A DNA stretch of 64,000 nt from JAFDVL01 sp964631865 (GTDB lineage Bacteria > Acidobacteriota > Blastocatellia > RBC074): the NCBI GenBank assembly GCA_964631865.1, contig CAZWAK010000009.1, positions 21,205-85,204 of the forward strand, given 5' to 3'. This document shows positions 52,679 through 61,379 of this stretch, one piece after another. The notes below the pieces were generated by a model, which was not told the origin of the DNA, ran no database searches, and saw nothing but the letters and a program-made list of their open reading frames with translations. The translations under genes and the position numbers were made by a program. Position 1 is the stretch's first letter. Every line of letters starts with the position of its first letter.

Positions 52679-54063
52679 TGCTGGATTCTCTTGGAGAAAC
52701 GCGATGGTGGCTGTATCCGACGGCTTGTCTGGCGGCCCTTGTGCTGGGGTATGGCGTCTCGCGTTCGCCTGAAACCGGTGCCGCGATTTTGCTGGGCGCA
52801 GTCGTGGCGCTGATCTGTCTCGCCTTGGTCGCGCACAATCCTGGTGACCGAACGTTTCGGGTGCGTTTATTTCTGGGAGCCGTGTGTGTTCGTTGGGTCA
52901 CAGGGATTTGGCTTGAGAACACGACGTCGTTACGTCCGTTGGTCGGGGATGCGCACACGTATAGTTCTTTGGGACATTTGCTTTCGCAATCCTGGTTAGG
53001 GGCGGGAGGCCCTCATCCCTGGTTGGCTTCAGCCACGAACTTCAATCGTTCGGGCTGGGGGATGTCGTACTATGTGGCGGTCATTTATTCTATCGTCGGA
53101 GAAAACCTGTTGGCTGCGGCCTTTGTGACGGCGTCCTTCGGAGCTTTAACCGCCATCGTTATTTACCGGGTCACGATGCTTTTGTTCGATCACGTGCGCA
53201 TTGCCCGCACGGCGGCGTTGCTGGTCGCGTTTGCGCCTTCGCTGGTGATTTGGTCTTCGTATCCGCTGAAGGATGGGTTGATCGTGTTGTGTTTGAGTTT
53301 GTGCGCGTATCACGCCTTGCAGTTGCGTGAAAAAATCCGCCTCAAGCATGTGACGCTTTTGCTGCTGTTTCTCTTTTGCCTGTACTCGCTCCGCCACTAT
53401 GTTTTCATCGTTCTGTTTGTGGCGGTGGCGGGCGGAATGATGCTGGGGACGAATCGCTTTTCGCCTGCCCGCCTTTTGCAAGGCGGATTGATCGTCTTAC
53501 TCCTCGGTTTTGTATTTGTGTACTTCGGAGCCAAAGAGGTCGCCGAAAAAAATCTTGACCTGAAAAGAATTCAAAGTGGACGAGTGTGGGGCGCAAAGGC
53601 CGCCAACACGGGCTATGGAGCCGAGGTGGACATCACGGACACCCGCTCCGCCCTCGCGTTTTTGCCCATCGGGATGTCGTACGTTTTGCTCGCGCCTTTT
53701 CCCTGGCGGATCAACAGCTTCGGACAAGCCATTACTTTGCCCGAACTGATACTGTGGTGGTGTGCGTTTCCGTTCCTGCTCAAAGGCTACTGGTTTGCGC
53801 TGCGGCAGCGGCTGAAGGAGACGTTCACGATTTGCTTGTTCACGTTAGGGTTGACGCTGGTGTATGCGTTGTATCAAACGAACGTGGGCACGGCATATCG
53901 GCAGCGCGCGCAGTTGTATGTCTTTTTCTTCATCTTCATCAGCGTGGGGTGGGAGCTGCGTCGCCAAGCCAGAATGCTCAGGCAGGCGGAACGAGCGCGC
54001 TGGTATGAACAACTCAGAACGCGCTATGCCAGCGAGGTGCCCGCTGTTCAGAGTACGAATTGA
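52678..54063 (+). CDS. Polytopic membrane protein of the exopolysaccharide locus
   Basis: 461 residues from the ATG at 52678, which shares one base with the deacetylase stop. About ten hydrophobic helices are visible. An early loop, LRPLVGDAHTYSSLGHLLSQ, carries an Asp/His pattern like GT-C glycosyltransferases. The middle segment FAPSLVIWSSYPLKDGLIVL, then CLSLCAYHAL, is also typical of those enzymes or of Wzy-type polymerases. The C-terminal end is basic. Either a membrane glycosyltransferase or a second polymerase is possible; I cannot decide. It is tightly coupled to its neighbours; the downstream GT4 gene starts at the next base. Confidence 0.82.
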   Translation: MLDSLGETRWWLYPTACLAALVLGYGVSRSPETGAAILLGAVVALICLALVAHNPGDRTFRVRLFLGAVCVRWVTGIWLENTTSLRPLVGDAHTYSSLGHLLSQSWLGAGGPHPWLASATNFNRSGWGMSYYVAVIYSIVGENLLAAAFVTASFGALTAIVIYRVTMLLFDHVRIARTAALLVAFAPSLVIWSSYPLKDGLIVLCLSLCAYHALQLREKIRLKHVTLLLLFLFCLYSLRHYVFIVLFVAVAGGMMLGTNRFSPARLLQGGLIVLLLGFVFVYFGAKEVAEKNLDLKRIQSGRVWGAKAANTGYGAEVDITDTRSALAFLPIGMSYVLLAPFPWRINSFGQAITLPELILWWCAFPFLLKGYWFALRQRLKETFTICLFTLGLTLVYALYQTNVGTAYRQRAQLYVFFFIFISVGWELRRQARMLRQAERARWYEQLRTRYASEVPAVQSTN

Positions 54064-55335
54064 ATGGAACCCGTGCGCGTCGTTCGCATCATTGATCGTC
54101 TCAACATCGGCGGCCCGGCCAAACATGTGACGTGGCTCAGCGCGGGGCTTGATCCGGCACGGTTCAAAACGACCTTGATCGCCGGGACGGTCTCGCCACA
54201 CGAAGGTGATCTGACCGACGCGGCGCGCGCGGCAGGCGTTTCGTTGACACTCATCCGCGAGATGGGGCGCGAACTCAGTTGGCGCGATTGCGTAGTGATC
54301 GTGAAGCTGTTGCGGTGGCTGTGGCAGATCAAGCCTGACATCGTGCATACGCACAAAGCGAAAGCCGGCGCGGTGGGGCGTGTCGCGGCTTGGTTGTACA
54401 AATGGTTGACGCCTTCGCTGTTGTGGTTGCGCCCGCGCCCATTGGCGGTCGTTCACACCTATCACGGGCATATTTTTCACAGTTACTACGGCCCGCTGAA
54501 AACGCGGTTCTTCGTGCGGATTGAGCGGTGGCTCGCGTGGCTCGTGACGGATCGCATCATTGTCCTCAGCGAACAGCAACGGCGTGAAATCAACGAAGAT
54601 TTTGGGGTAGGTCGCGCGGCGCAGTTTTGTGTGATTCCGCTCGGCATCGCCTGCGAGGAAGTCGCGCCAAATCCGCGTTCGCTCCGCGAAGAGTTTGGAT
54701 TGTCCGAACACGAACTACTGATCGGTGTCATCGGGCGTTTGTGCGCGGTCAAGCATCACGCTTTGTTGTTGCGCGCGCTGGCGACGTTATGTCGAGATGC
54801 CGCTTTCCGAAACAACGTGCGATTGTTGATGATCGGCGACGGCGAACTGCGGCACGAGTTGGAAGCGTTGGCGCAGCGACTGCAAATCGCTGACCGCGTT
54901 CTCTTCACCGGGTTTCGCTCCGACGTTCTCGCGCTGTATCAGGAGTTCGACCTCGTAGCCTTGAGTTCGCTGAATGAAGGAACGCCGCTGACTTTGATTG
55001 AAGCGATGAATTGCGGGCGCGCGGTCGTGGCGACGGAGGTCGGTGGCGTAGTGGACATTTTGGGGCAACGGCAAAGCTGCTCCGCTGGCGTCACAATTTG
55101 GGAACACGGCGTGACCGTGCCTTCCAATGACGAACAAACGTTGGCGCAGGCCTTGCGCTATTTGCTCGAATGTCCTGCCTTGCGGCAGGCGATGGGGCAG
55201 CGCGGGCGCGCGTTCGTGCGGACGAAATTATCACGCGAGCGATTGCTTCGGGATGTAACGAAACTCTATCAGGAATTGGTGTATCAGGGTCGCATTCAAC
55301 CAGCCACGCAATACACGAAGCTACACGGATTGTGA
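54064..55335 (+). CDS. Glycosyltransferase family 4
   Basis: 423 residues. The N-terminal start VRVVRIIDRLNIGGPAKHVT, then DIVHTHKAKAGAVGRVAAWL, is typical of exopolysaccharide GT4s. The C-terminal domain has LIGVIGRLCAVKHHALLLRA, LMIGDGELRHELEALAQRLQ, VLFTGFRSDVLALYQEFDLV and LSSLNEGTPLTLIEAMNCGR, then VVATEVGGVVDIL. The donor-binding acidic pair is in NEGTPLTLIEAM. It closes the contiguous glycosyltransferase run; a 160-base fold-back repeat follows before the epimerase gene. Confidence 0.94.
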   Translation: MEPVRVVRIIDRLNIGGPAKHVTWLSAGLDPARFKTTLIAGTVSPHEGDLTDAARAAGVSLTLIREMGRELSWRDCVVIVKLLRWLWQIKPDIVHTHKAKAGAVGRVAAWLYKWLTPSLLWLRPRPLAVVHTYHGHIFHSYYGPLKTRFFVRIERWLAWLVTDRIIVLSEQQRREINEDFGVGRAAQFCVIPLGIACEEVAPNPRSLREEFGLSEHELLIGVIGRLCAVKHHALLLRALATLCRDAAFRNNVRLLMIGDGELRHELEALAQRLQIADRVLFTGFRSDVLALYQEFDLVALSSLNEGTPLTLIEAMNCGRAVVATEVGGVVDILGQRQSCSAGVTIWEHGVTVPSNDEQTLAQALRYLLECPALRQAMGQRGRAFVRTKLSRERLLRDVTKLYQELVYQGRIQPATQYTKLHGL

Positions 55336-55347
55336 ACACAATGTAAC

Positions 55348-55507
55348 AGCAATTCTCAATTTGGGATTGAAACCACTGCATTCTTCATTGTTCCTTCTTC
55401 ACTCTTCATTGTTCGACGAGGCCCCACGGAAAAGAATGAAAAAGGAAGAAGGAACAATGAAGAATCAGGTTCTTGTCATCTACAGCAGTTTCAAATTGAG
55501 AATTGCT
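55348..55507. repeat. Nested fold-back repeat
   Basis: An outer stem of 16 bp (55348-55363 with 55492-55507, AGCAATTCTCAATTTG) encloses a perfect 21-bp inner stem (55380-55400 with 55445-55465). Additional pairing lies between. It fills most of the 238-base spacer between the GT4 gene and the epimerase gene. Confidence 0.9.
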
Positions 55508-55573
55508 GACAATGTAAGTCGGTAATTCGTATCTGCACGTGTGCGGCGCGGTCACAAATTCAGGGGAAAGAAC

Positions 55574-56593
55574 ATGAAGGTTCTCATTACAGGTGGCGCA
55601 GGATTCATCGGCTCGCATTTGGCCGAACGCTATCTCGAACGCGGCGATGACGTCTATATCATTGACGATCTTTCGACCGGTTCGATGGACAACATCGAGC
55701 CGCTCAAAAGCCATCCCAAATTCACCTACCACATTGACACGGTTCGTAATCATTATCTGACCGCCGAGTTGATAGACACCTGTGACCTGATTTATCACCT
55801 CGCCGCGGCGGTCGGCGTCAAGCTGATTGTCGAAAGCCCGGTGAAAACCATCGAAACCAATATTCGCGGCACGGATGTCGTGCTCAGTCTGGCCGCGAAA
55901 AAACGCAAGCGCGTGTTAGTCGCTTCGACATCCGAAGTCTACGGCAAACGCGAGCAGGTGCCGTTTCGCGAAGACGACGATTTGGTGATGGGGCCAACGA
56001 GCAAAGGCCGCTGGAGCTATGCCTGCTCGAAAGCAATTGATGAGTTTCTGGCCATTGCCTATTGGAAAGAAAAGCTTGTGCCGACGGTCATCGCGCGGCT
56101 GTTCAATACCGTCGGGCCGCGCCAAACGGGACGCTATGGGATGGTGATTCCCAACTTCGTGCGACAGGCATTGACCGGGCGCGACATCACGGTGTACGGC
56201 GATGGCCGCCAGACCCGCTGCTTCACGCACGTCTCCGATGTGGTCGGAGCCTTGATGGGCTTGGCCGAAAACCACAACGCGCTGGGCGAGGTATACAACA
56301 TCGGCAGCCCGCAGGAAGTCACGATTCTGGAACTGGCCGAACGCATCAAGAACTTAACGCGCTCGGACTCGCGCATCGTGTTTGTGCCGTACGCCGAGGC
56401 GTATGAAGAAGGCTTTGAAGATATGATGCGGCGCGTGCCGGACACGACGAAACTCCGCAATCTGATCGGGTACGCACCGCAATGCAATTTGGACGAAATC
56501 CTCACGAGCGTCATCGAATATCAACGATGCAGGCTGGCAAACGAAGACAGGATGCCCGGCTTTCTGCGCACATCGGTGACGGCGGCGCGTTGA
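55574..56593 (+). CDS. NAD-dependent NDP-sugar epimerase/dehydratase (UDP-glucuronate decarboxylase or 4-epimerase-like)
   Basis: 339 residues from the ATG at 55574, preceded by GGGGAAAG. Extended SDR fold. The nucleotide loop is ITGGAGFIGSHLAERYLERG, the catalytic YxxxK is WSYACSKAIDE, and other marks are VASTSEVYGKREQVPF, RLFNTVGPRQTGRYGMVIPN and QTRCFTHVSDVVGALMGLAE. It should supply an activated sugar for the polymer. Choice between epimerase and decarboxylase is not possible by eye. A structured repeat follows its stop. Confidence 0.9.
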   Translation: MKVLITGGAGFIGSHLAERYLERGDDVYIIDDLSTGSMDNIEPLKSHPKFTYHIDTVRNHYLTAELIDTCDLIYHLAAAVGVKLIVESPVKTIETNIRGTDVVLSLAAKKRKRVLVASTSEVYGKREQVPFREDDDLVMGPTSKGRWSYACSKAIDEFLAIAYWKEKLVPTVIARLFNTVGPRQTGRYGMVIPNFVRQALTGRDITVYGDGRQTRCFTHVSDVVGALMGLAENHNALGEVYNIGSPQEVTILELAERIKNLTRSDSRIVFVPYAEAYEEGFEDMMRRVPDTTKLRNLIGYAPQCNLDEILTSVIEYQRCRLANEDRMPGFLRTSVTAAR

Positions 56594-56606
56594 TCTTCAT
56601 TGCACC

Positions 56607-56752
56607 GGATTTCAATTGTGTCTACCGCCGCGCGAAGCGTTTGGAGTGCGACGGTCTCGACGTCGCTTTGGGTTTGTCGTGTATCCCAAAGCGACGTCCA
56701 GCCGTCGCACTCCAAACGCTTCGCGCGTAACCGTACACGCAACTGAAATCCG
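56607..56752. repeat. Long structured inverted repeat, copy A
   Basis: A perfect 26-bp stem (56629-56654 with 56702-56727; CGAAGCGTTTGGAGTGCGAC) and an apical perfect 14-bp stem (56659-56672 with 56685-56698) surround a 12-base loop. Outer arms of GGATTTCAATTG type close the element. A second copy with an inserted AT-rich piece is at 59571-59723. Confidence 0.93.
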
Positions 56753-56778
56753 ATCTAACGCTCTTGCCGGAAACTTCT

Positions 56779-57819
56779 ATGCCGTTTTTCGCAGGCAGTC
56801 TGTTTACGTTTTTGTTGGCGGTCGGACTCACGTGGATGGTGCGCCATCTCGCGCGCGCCAACGGGCTGGTCGCCGCGCCGCGCCCGGATCGCTGGCATCA
56901 GCAAAGCACGGCGATGTGCGGAGGCATTGCGATGTTTCTGGCGTTCTTCGTCGGCAGTTGGCTCTGCGCGCCGTCGGTGCCGGGCACGCGGTTGATTTTG
57001 TTGGGCGGCGGGCTGCTGTTTTTGATGGGCTTGGCGGACGACTTGTTGCAACTGCGCCCGCCCGTGAAGCTGGTCATTCAATTGGCGGTGGCGGCGCTGG
57101 TGGTGTTTCTGGGGCGACGTTTGCCGTGGACGGATTCTCAGGCTGTCAACATTGCGCTTACGATTTTCTTTTTGGTGGGCATCACGAACGCGCTGAACCT
57201 GCTCGACAACATGGATGGTTTGGCCGGCGGCGTCAGTCTGATCGCGTGTGCGTTTTTGATGATGACGCTGCTGCTCAACGGGCAAACATCGCACGCCCTT
57301 TTGCCCGCGTTATTGGGCGGCGCGGTGCTGGGTTTTCTGCTCTTCAATTTCCATCCCGCTTCGATTTTTATGGGCGATTGCGGTTCGATGTTTCTCGGCT
57401 TTGCGCTCGGTATGATGGCGCTGCTGAGTGAACATGATCGCACGCGCAACCTCTCCGCCGTCGTCTTGACGCCCGTGCTGATTTTGCTGATCCCGATTTT
57501 CGATACGTGCCTCGTGACCGTCTCGCGCAAGCTGTCGGGCCGTTCCGTCGCGCAAGGCGGACGCGATCACACATCGCATCGGTTGGTCGCGTTGGGCTTG
57601 TCGGAGCGGCGTGCCGTGTGGCTGCTGTACGCGCTCGCAATCATCGCGGGCAGCGCGGCATTGCTGATGCGCGGGTTGGATGCCCAGGGGCTGTTTTGGG
57701 TGCTTCCCGCCGTCGCTTTGGCGATGCTGTTGCTCGGCATTTATCTGGGGCGCGTGCGCGTTTATGCCGACAGCGAACCAACGACGGGCGGGCTGGTTTC
57801 TGTTGTCCTCAAGAACTGA
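56779..57819 (+). CDS. Undecaprenyl-phosphate sugar-1-phosphate transferase (WecA/MraY family)
   Basis: 346 residues from the ATG at 56779; a TTG at 56764 is less likely. There are about eleven TM helices. Conserved cytosolic motifs are GLADDLLQLRP (Mg-binding DD), NALNLLDNMDGLAGGVSLI, FMGDCGSMFLGFALG and the C-terminal HTSHRLVALGLSERRAV. These fit the polyprenyl-phosphate N-acetylhexosamine-1-phosphate transferases. It would start the repeat unit by loading the first sugar onto the lipid carrier, the one step missing from the block upstream. It lies between the two structured repeats. Confidence 0.93.
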   Translation: MPFFAGSLFTFLLAVGLTWMVRHLARANGLVAAPRPDRWHQQSTAMCGGIAMFLAFFVGSWLCAPSVPGTRLILLGGGLLFLMGLADDLLQLRPPVKLVIQLAVAALVVFLGRRLPWTDSQAVNIALTIFFLVGITNALNLLDNMDGLAGGVSLIACAFLMMTLLLNGQTSHALLPALLGGAVLGFLLFNFHPASIFMGDCGSMFLGFALGMMALLSEHDRTRNLSAVVLTPVLILLIPIFDTCLVTVSRKLSGRSVAQGGRDHTSHRLVALGLSERRAVWLLYALAIIAGSAALLMRGLDAQGLFWVLPAVALAMLLLGIYLGRVRVYADSEPTTGGLVSVVLKN

Positions 57820-57890
57820 AAAAACATAACGATTGACGCCACCACGCGCGTAGTAATTACGAGCCTCTAAAACTACAAAAGGAAAAGCGT

Positions 57891-58493
57891 ATGCAAACAC
57901 CATCTCAACCGATAGGCGGGGAAAACCTACGGCCTCAGGCCAAAACCCTGGACGTCGTCGTCAGTCAATTGCCCGACGAAGAACTGCTCTACGATCTCAA
58001 AACGCATCGAGCCTACTGTTTGAATAAAACAGCGGCGGCGGTATGGAACCACTGTGATGGCGAAACGACTGTGACCGCAATGACGCACGTGATCGCGCGC
58101 GAGTTGGGCACAGAAGTGAGCGAAGAATGGATTTGGCTCGCGCTGCGACAACTCCACCGCTCGTCGCTGCTGGAACCCGGAATCGTCTGGCCTGAAACCA
58201 TGTCGCGGCGAGCAGTCATGCGAAAACTCGGCGCGGGTGCTTTGGCAATTCCAATGGTGCTGGCGATTGTCGCTCCAGCTGCCGCTCAAGCCGCTTCGTG
58301 CGTGGCCACTGGGAGTAGAGGAAATTGCACTGCTACCGGGGGAAATAATTGTTGTTCGACCTGTTGTAATAACACGACTGACATCTGTTTGCAGACCGGG
58401 CTTACCAATGCAGCCCCCTGCGAAAGAGATTGCCAGTGTACGAACAGTACACAAATGAGGTGTCCAGTGGCGACTCCCAGAGTTTGCGTTTGA
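57891..58493 (+). CDS. PqqD-domain (RRE-type) protein with internal Tat-like signal and 12-Cys C-terminal tail
   Basis: 200 residues, ribosome site AAAGGAAAAG. Residues ~20-95 are a PqqD-like domain (DEELLYDLKTHRAYCLNKTA, then AAVWNHCDGETTV), the peptide-binding RRE fold of RiPP systems. Residues 105-136 form a twin-arginine-like signal placed internally: SRRAVMRKLGAGALAIPMVL, then an AAAQAA cleavage-like end. The remaining 64 residues contain twelve cysteines (137, 146, 154, 155, 158, 159, 166, 177, 181, 183, 191, 199), many in Cys-Cys pairs, and little else conserved. This suggests a cytosolic recognition domain joined to an exported, disulfide-rich product or substrate. The next genes encode a nucleotidyltransferase, a MauE/thioredoxin fusion and an HprK-like kinase. 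The domain call is firm; the system's function is inferred. Confidence 0.88.
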   Translation: MQTPSQPIGGENLRPQAKTLDVVVSQLPDEELLYDLKTHRAYCLNKTAAAVWNHCDGETTVTAMTHVIARELGTEVSEEWIWLALRQLHRSSLLEPGIVWPETMSRRAVMRKLGAGALAIPMVLAIVAPAAAQAASCVATGSRGNCTATGGNNCCSTCCNNTTDICLQTGLTNAAPCERDCQCTNSTQMRCPVATPRVCV

Positions 58494-58500
58494 ACTCACA

Positions 58501-59553
58501 ATGGCTAGAAGCAAAAGGCTCATACGCGGAAAACGAATCGCGCAAATTCTAGCGGCTGAATGGAGCCGCGCGCTCTCGCTCTCGACGGAGGAACTCGCAC
58601 AGGTTGCCTCGCTGCTTTTGAATTCGGGGAGCGCCGCGTGGGCGTGGCGACAGATTTGCCAAACGTCGCTTCGCCACACGCCCGCCGCACACGACTTGCA
58701 GCAAGCCTATCGGTTGCACACGTTGCAAGTGGCGGTGAAGGAGCGCGAGATTGCCCAAGTCTTTGCCGTCTTGCGCGCGCGCGGGCTGGAGCCGTTGTTG
58801 GGGAAAGGCTGGGCGATTGCCCGCGAGTATCCTGAGCCGGGCTTGCGCCCGTTCGGCGACATTGATTTGTACGTGCGGCGCGCGCAGTACGACGAAGTTT
58901 GCGCCGCGTTGCAAACCTGTGCGGCGGGGCACGCCGTTGATCTGCACGCCGGAGCCGCCGAGTTGGATGATCGTCCTTTCGATGATCTCTATGCCCATTC
59001 GCGGCTGGTTCCCGTCGCCGACGGAGCCGCGCGGATTTTGGGGGCGGAAGACAATCTGCGCTTGCTCTGCCTGCATTTCTTGCGCGAAGGGGCGCTGCGG
59101 CCTCTATGGTTGTGCGACATCGCAGTGGCGTTGGAGAAGTTGCCGCCGGATTTCGACTGGGACTATTTCCTCAGCGGCACGCCACGACGTTCGGATTGGG
59201 TCGTTGCCACGCTCAGCCTTGCGCACGAATTGCTCGGCGTACGTGTGCCTGTGACTGTGCAAACCGTTCCACTGCCGCGCTGGCTGGTGCCGACCGTGCT
59301 CCAACTTTGGGGCCAGGGAAAAGTCACCAGAGGCCGTCGCACGAAAATGGCGAGTTACTGGCGGCAGCCGACAGGCGTGCTGCACGCCTTGCGCGAGCGT
59401 TGGCCGAACGCCATCGAAGCGACCATCGGAACCAGAGCGCCGTTCAATAATTGGCCGCGCTTGCCCTTTCAATTAGTCGAATGCGTTTTGCGGACGACCG
59501 CCTTCGTGAGAAGCACGAACGCTGACACCCGAAACCTCTCACCTCTCACCTAG
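58501..59553 (+). CDS. Nucleotidyltransferase family protein (NTP_transf_5-like)
   Basis: 350 residues; starts 7 bases after the PqqD gene. Residues ~80-130 carry the nucleotidyltransferase signature LEPLLGKGWAIAREYPEPGL, then RPFGDIDLYV (G-D-I-D metal-binding Asp pair). DLHAGAAELDDRPFDDLYAH, DNLRLLCLHFLREG and WLCDIAVALEKLPPDFDW match the family's downstream helices. Members of this uncharacterised family are recurrent neighbours of PqqD-like proteins and HprK-like kinases, including in lasso-peptide loci. They may transfer a nucleotide or phosphate to a peptide or sugar. The C-terminal ~60 residues are basic. The substrate is unknown. Confidence 0.85.
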   Translation: MARSKRLIRGKRIAQILAAEWSRALSLSTEELAQVASLLLNSGSAAWAWRQICQTSLRHTPAAHDLQQAYRLHTLQVAVKEREIAQVFAVLRARGLEPLLGKGWAIAREYPEPGLRPFGDIDLYVRRAQYDEVCAALQTCAAGHAVDLHAGAAELDDRPFDDLYAHSRLVPVADGAARILGAEDNLRLLCLHFLREGALRPLWLCDIAVALEKLPPDFDWDYFLSGTPRRSDWVVATLSLAHELLGVRVPVTVQTVPLPRWLVPTVLQLWGQGKVTRGRRTKMASYWRQPTGVLHALRERWPNAIEATIGTRAPFNNWPRLPFQLVECVLRTTAFVRSTNADTRNLSPLT

Positions 59554-59570
59554 ATCGGTTTTAAGTTGTG

Positions 59571-59723
59571 TGTATGGTTGATGAGCGCGAAGCGTTTGGA
59601 GTGCGACGGTCTCGACGTCGCTTTGGCTCCGAGGATTTCAAATCTGAAATTTGAGATTTGAGATTCGCCGTTGCCGCAGCACTCCAACCGCTTCGCGCAG
59701 CGGGATACGCAATTGAAATCCGG
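59571..59723. repeat. Long structured inverted repeat, copy B (degenerate)
   Basis: The left arm GCGAAGCGTTTGGAGTGCGA (59586-59605) is identical to copy A. The loop is replaced by an AT-rich AAATCTGAAATTTGAG insert. The right arm (59679-59698) pairs imperfectly, and the terminal CAATTGAAATCCGG matches the outer arm of copy A. Confidence 0.88.
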
Positions 59724-59810
59724 TCCAGGGTAGAAAAAACAAGTGTTAGGTCTTCGGATTTTGGTTTGGGCGCGCATCTGAACATTCAACCCGAAACTGC
59801 TGTAGGTGCA

Positions 59811-61379
59811 ATGATGGAAATTTTCCTTTTGATCGCACGACTGATTTTGACTGTCGTCTTGGGTGTGGCGGGAGCCGCCAAACTGGCGGATCAAGCGGGT
59901 TCGCGCCGCGCGCTCGCGGGGTTTGGCGTGCCCGAAGAACTGGCGAAACTACTCGCCTGGTGGTTGCCAATGACCGAGATCATGGTCGCACTCGCGTTGC
60001 TCCCACTGGCCACCGCGTGGTTCGGTGGATGCGGCGCATTGGTTTTGCTGCTGGCGTTTCTGCTCGGCATCGGCGTCAACTTGGTGCGTGGCAGGACGCC
60101 GGATTGTCATTGCTTTGGGCAATTGCATTCAGAGCCGGTCAGTTGGAACGTCTTCGTCCGCAATGCGGCATTGGCGATGCTGGCAGCGTTCATCGTCGTA
60201 GAGGGCAAAGAGAACGTCGGTCTGAGTGCGACAGCTTGGATGAATGAAATGAACACGAACGAAGGGATCAGGTTGCTTTTGAGCGTTGCGGCGGTGGCGT
60301 TGCTGGTGTCGGTTTTGTTGCTGTTGGCGCGCGCGCTGAAACAGCAGGCGGCGCTGCTGGAAACCGTGACGGCGCTGAAGAAAGTGATTGACGAAGACTA
60401 CGCCGAACTCGCGCCGGTCGAACGCGCAGACGTTGCGCCGCCGGTCGAAGGCTTGCCCGTAGGTGCGCCCGCGCCGGAGTTTTCGTTTGCCACGCTGGCG
60501 GGCGGGGAATTGTCGCTGGCGGAATTGCTGGCGTGGGGCAAACCCGTGCTGCTGTTGTTTGTCAGCCCAACTTGTTCGCCGTGCCGCACGCTGTTGCCGC
60601 AGGTCAGAGCGTGGCAGCGCGATTATGGAGATGTTCTGACCATCGCTTTGCTCAGCAAAGGGACGGAGAAAGAAGCGCGCGGCAAACTTGTGAAGTACGA
60701 AGTGCAACCCGTATTGTTGCAAGGCGAGTCGTCCATCGCGGACGAGTATCAAGCGAAATGGACGCCGGCTGGGGTGTTGCTTGATCGCAACGGCAAGATC
60801 GCCAGCCCCGTCACGTCGGGCGAGGCGGCGATTCGGGCGTTGGTCACACATGCGGTTGCGACGGCGGAACCAACGAACGGCAGCGAGGCGAAGATGTCGC
60901 GCCCGCCAATCAAACTGGGCACGTCGCTCTTCAATGTCGGCGAACCCGCGCCCCGCTTTGCTTTGCCGGGGTTGGACGGCAATGAAATCAGCCTCGACAG
61001 TTTGCTCGGCCAAGACACGTTGTTGTTGTTTTGGAATCCGGGCTGCGGCTTTTGCCAGGCGATGGCTGACGACTTGAGGCGCTGGGAAGCGAAGCCCAAC
61101 AGCACACGACTTGTATTTATCGCTTCGGGCGCAGCGGCAGATGTACAGCGCGAGCGAGCGCGGTTCAAATCCCTGTTTTTGCACGATGCCGAGTTCGACA
61201 TTGCTCCGCTGTTCGGCGCAAACGGCACGCCTTCCGCTGTGTTGCTGGATGCGACGGGGCGCATTGCTTCCAGCTTGGCGGTGGGCGAACAGAATATTCT
61301 GGCGCTGCTCGGCATTCGCAAATTCGCTTTGCCGGTCGCCAACCGTCTGGCCTCTGCGGCGGAGACTGTCGCTGGGTGA
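59811..61379 (+). CDS. MauE/DoxX-type membrane protein fused to two thioredoxin-like domains
   Basis: 522 residues from the ATG at 59811 (a second ATG follows directly). Residues ~1-130 form a four-helix MauE/DoxX-like membrane domain with the diagnostic redox pair in PDCHCFGQL. A further TM helix is at ~150-172. Two AhpC/TlpA-like redoxin domains follow: ~220-355 with FVSPTCSPCRTLLPQ, and ~380-515 with FWNPGCGFCQAMADDL. MauE is needed with MauD for disulfide formation in methylamine dehydrogenase, a protein rich in disulfides. Here the MauE- and MauD-like functions are fused, with an extra redoxin domain. The Cys-rich PqqD-linked protein encoded two genes upstream is the obvious candidate substrate. 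The fusion is seen; the substrate is inferred. Confidence 0.9.
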   Translation: MMEIFLLIARLILTVVLGVAGAAKLADQAGSRRALAGFGVPEELAKLLAWWLPMTEIMVALALLPLATAWFGGCGALVLLLAFLLGIGVNLVRGRTPDCHCFGQLHSEPVSWNVFVRNAALAMLAAFIVVEGKENVGLSATAWMNEMNTNEGIRLLLSVAAVALLVSVLLLLARALKQQAALLETVTALKKVIDEDYAELAPVERADVAPPVEGLPVGAPAPEFSFATLAGGELSLAELLAWGKPVLLLFVSPTCSPCRTLLPQVRAWQRDYGDVLTIALLSKGTEKEARGKLVKYEVQPVLLQGESSIADEYQAKWTPAGVLLDRNGKIASPVTSGEAAIRALVTHAVATAEPTNGSEAKMSRPPIKLGTSLFNVGEPAPRFALPGLDGNEISLDSLLGQDTLLLFWNPGCGFCQAMADDLRRWEAKPNSTRLVFIASGAAADVQRERARFKSLFLHDAEFDIAPLFGANGTPSAVLLDATGRIASSLAVGEQNILALLGIRKFALPVANRLASAAETVAG

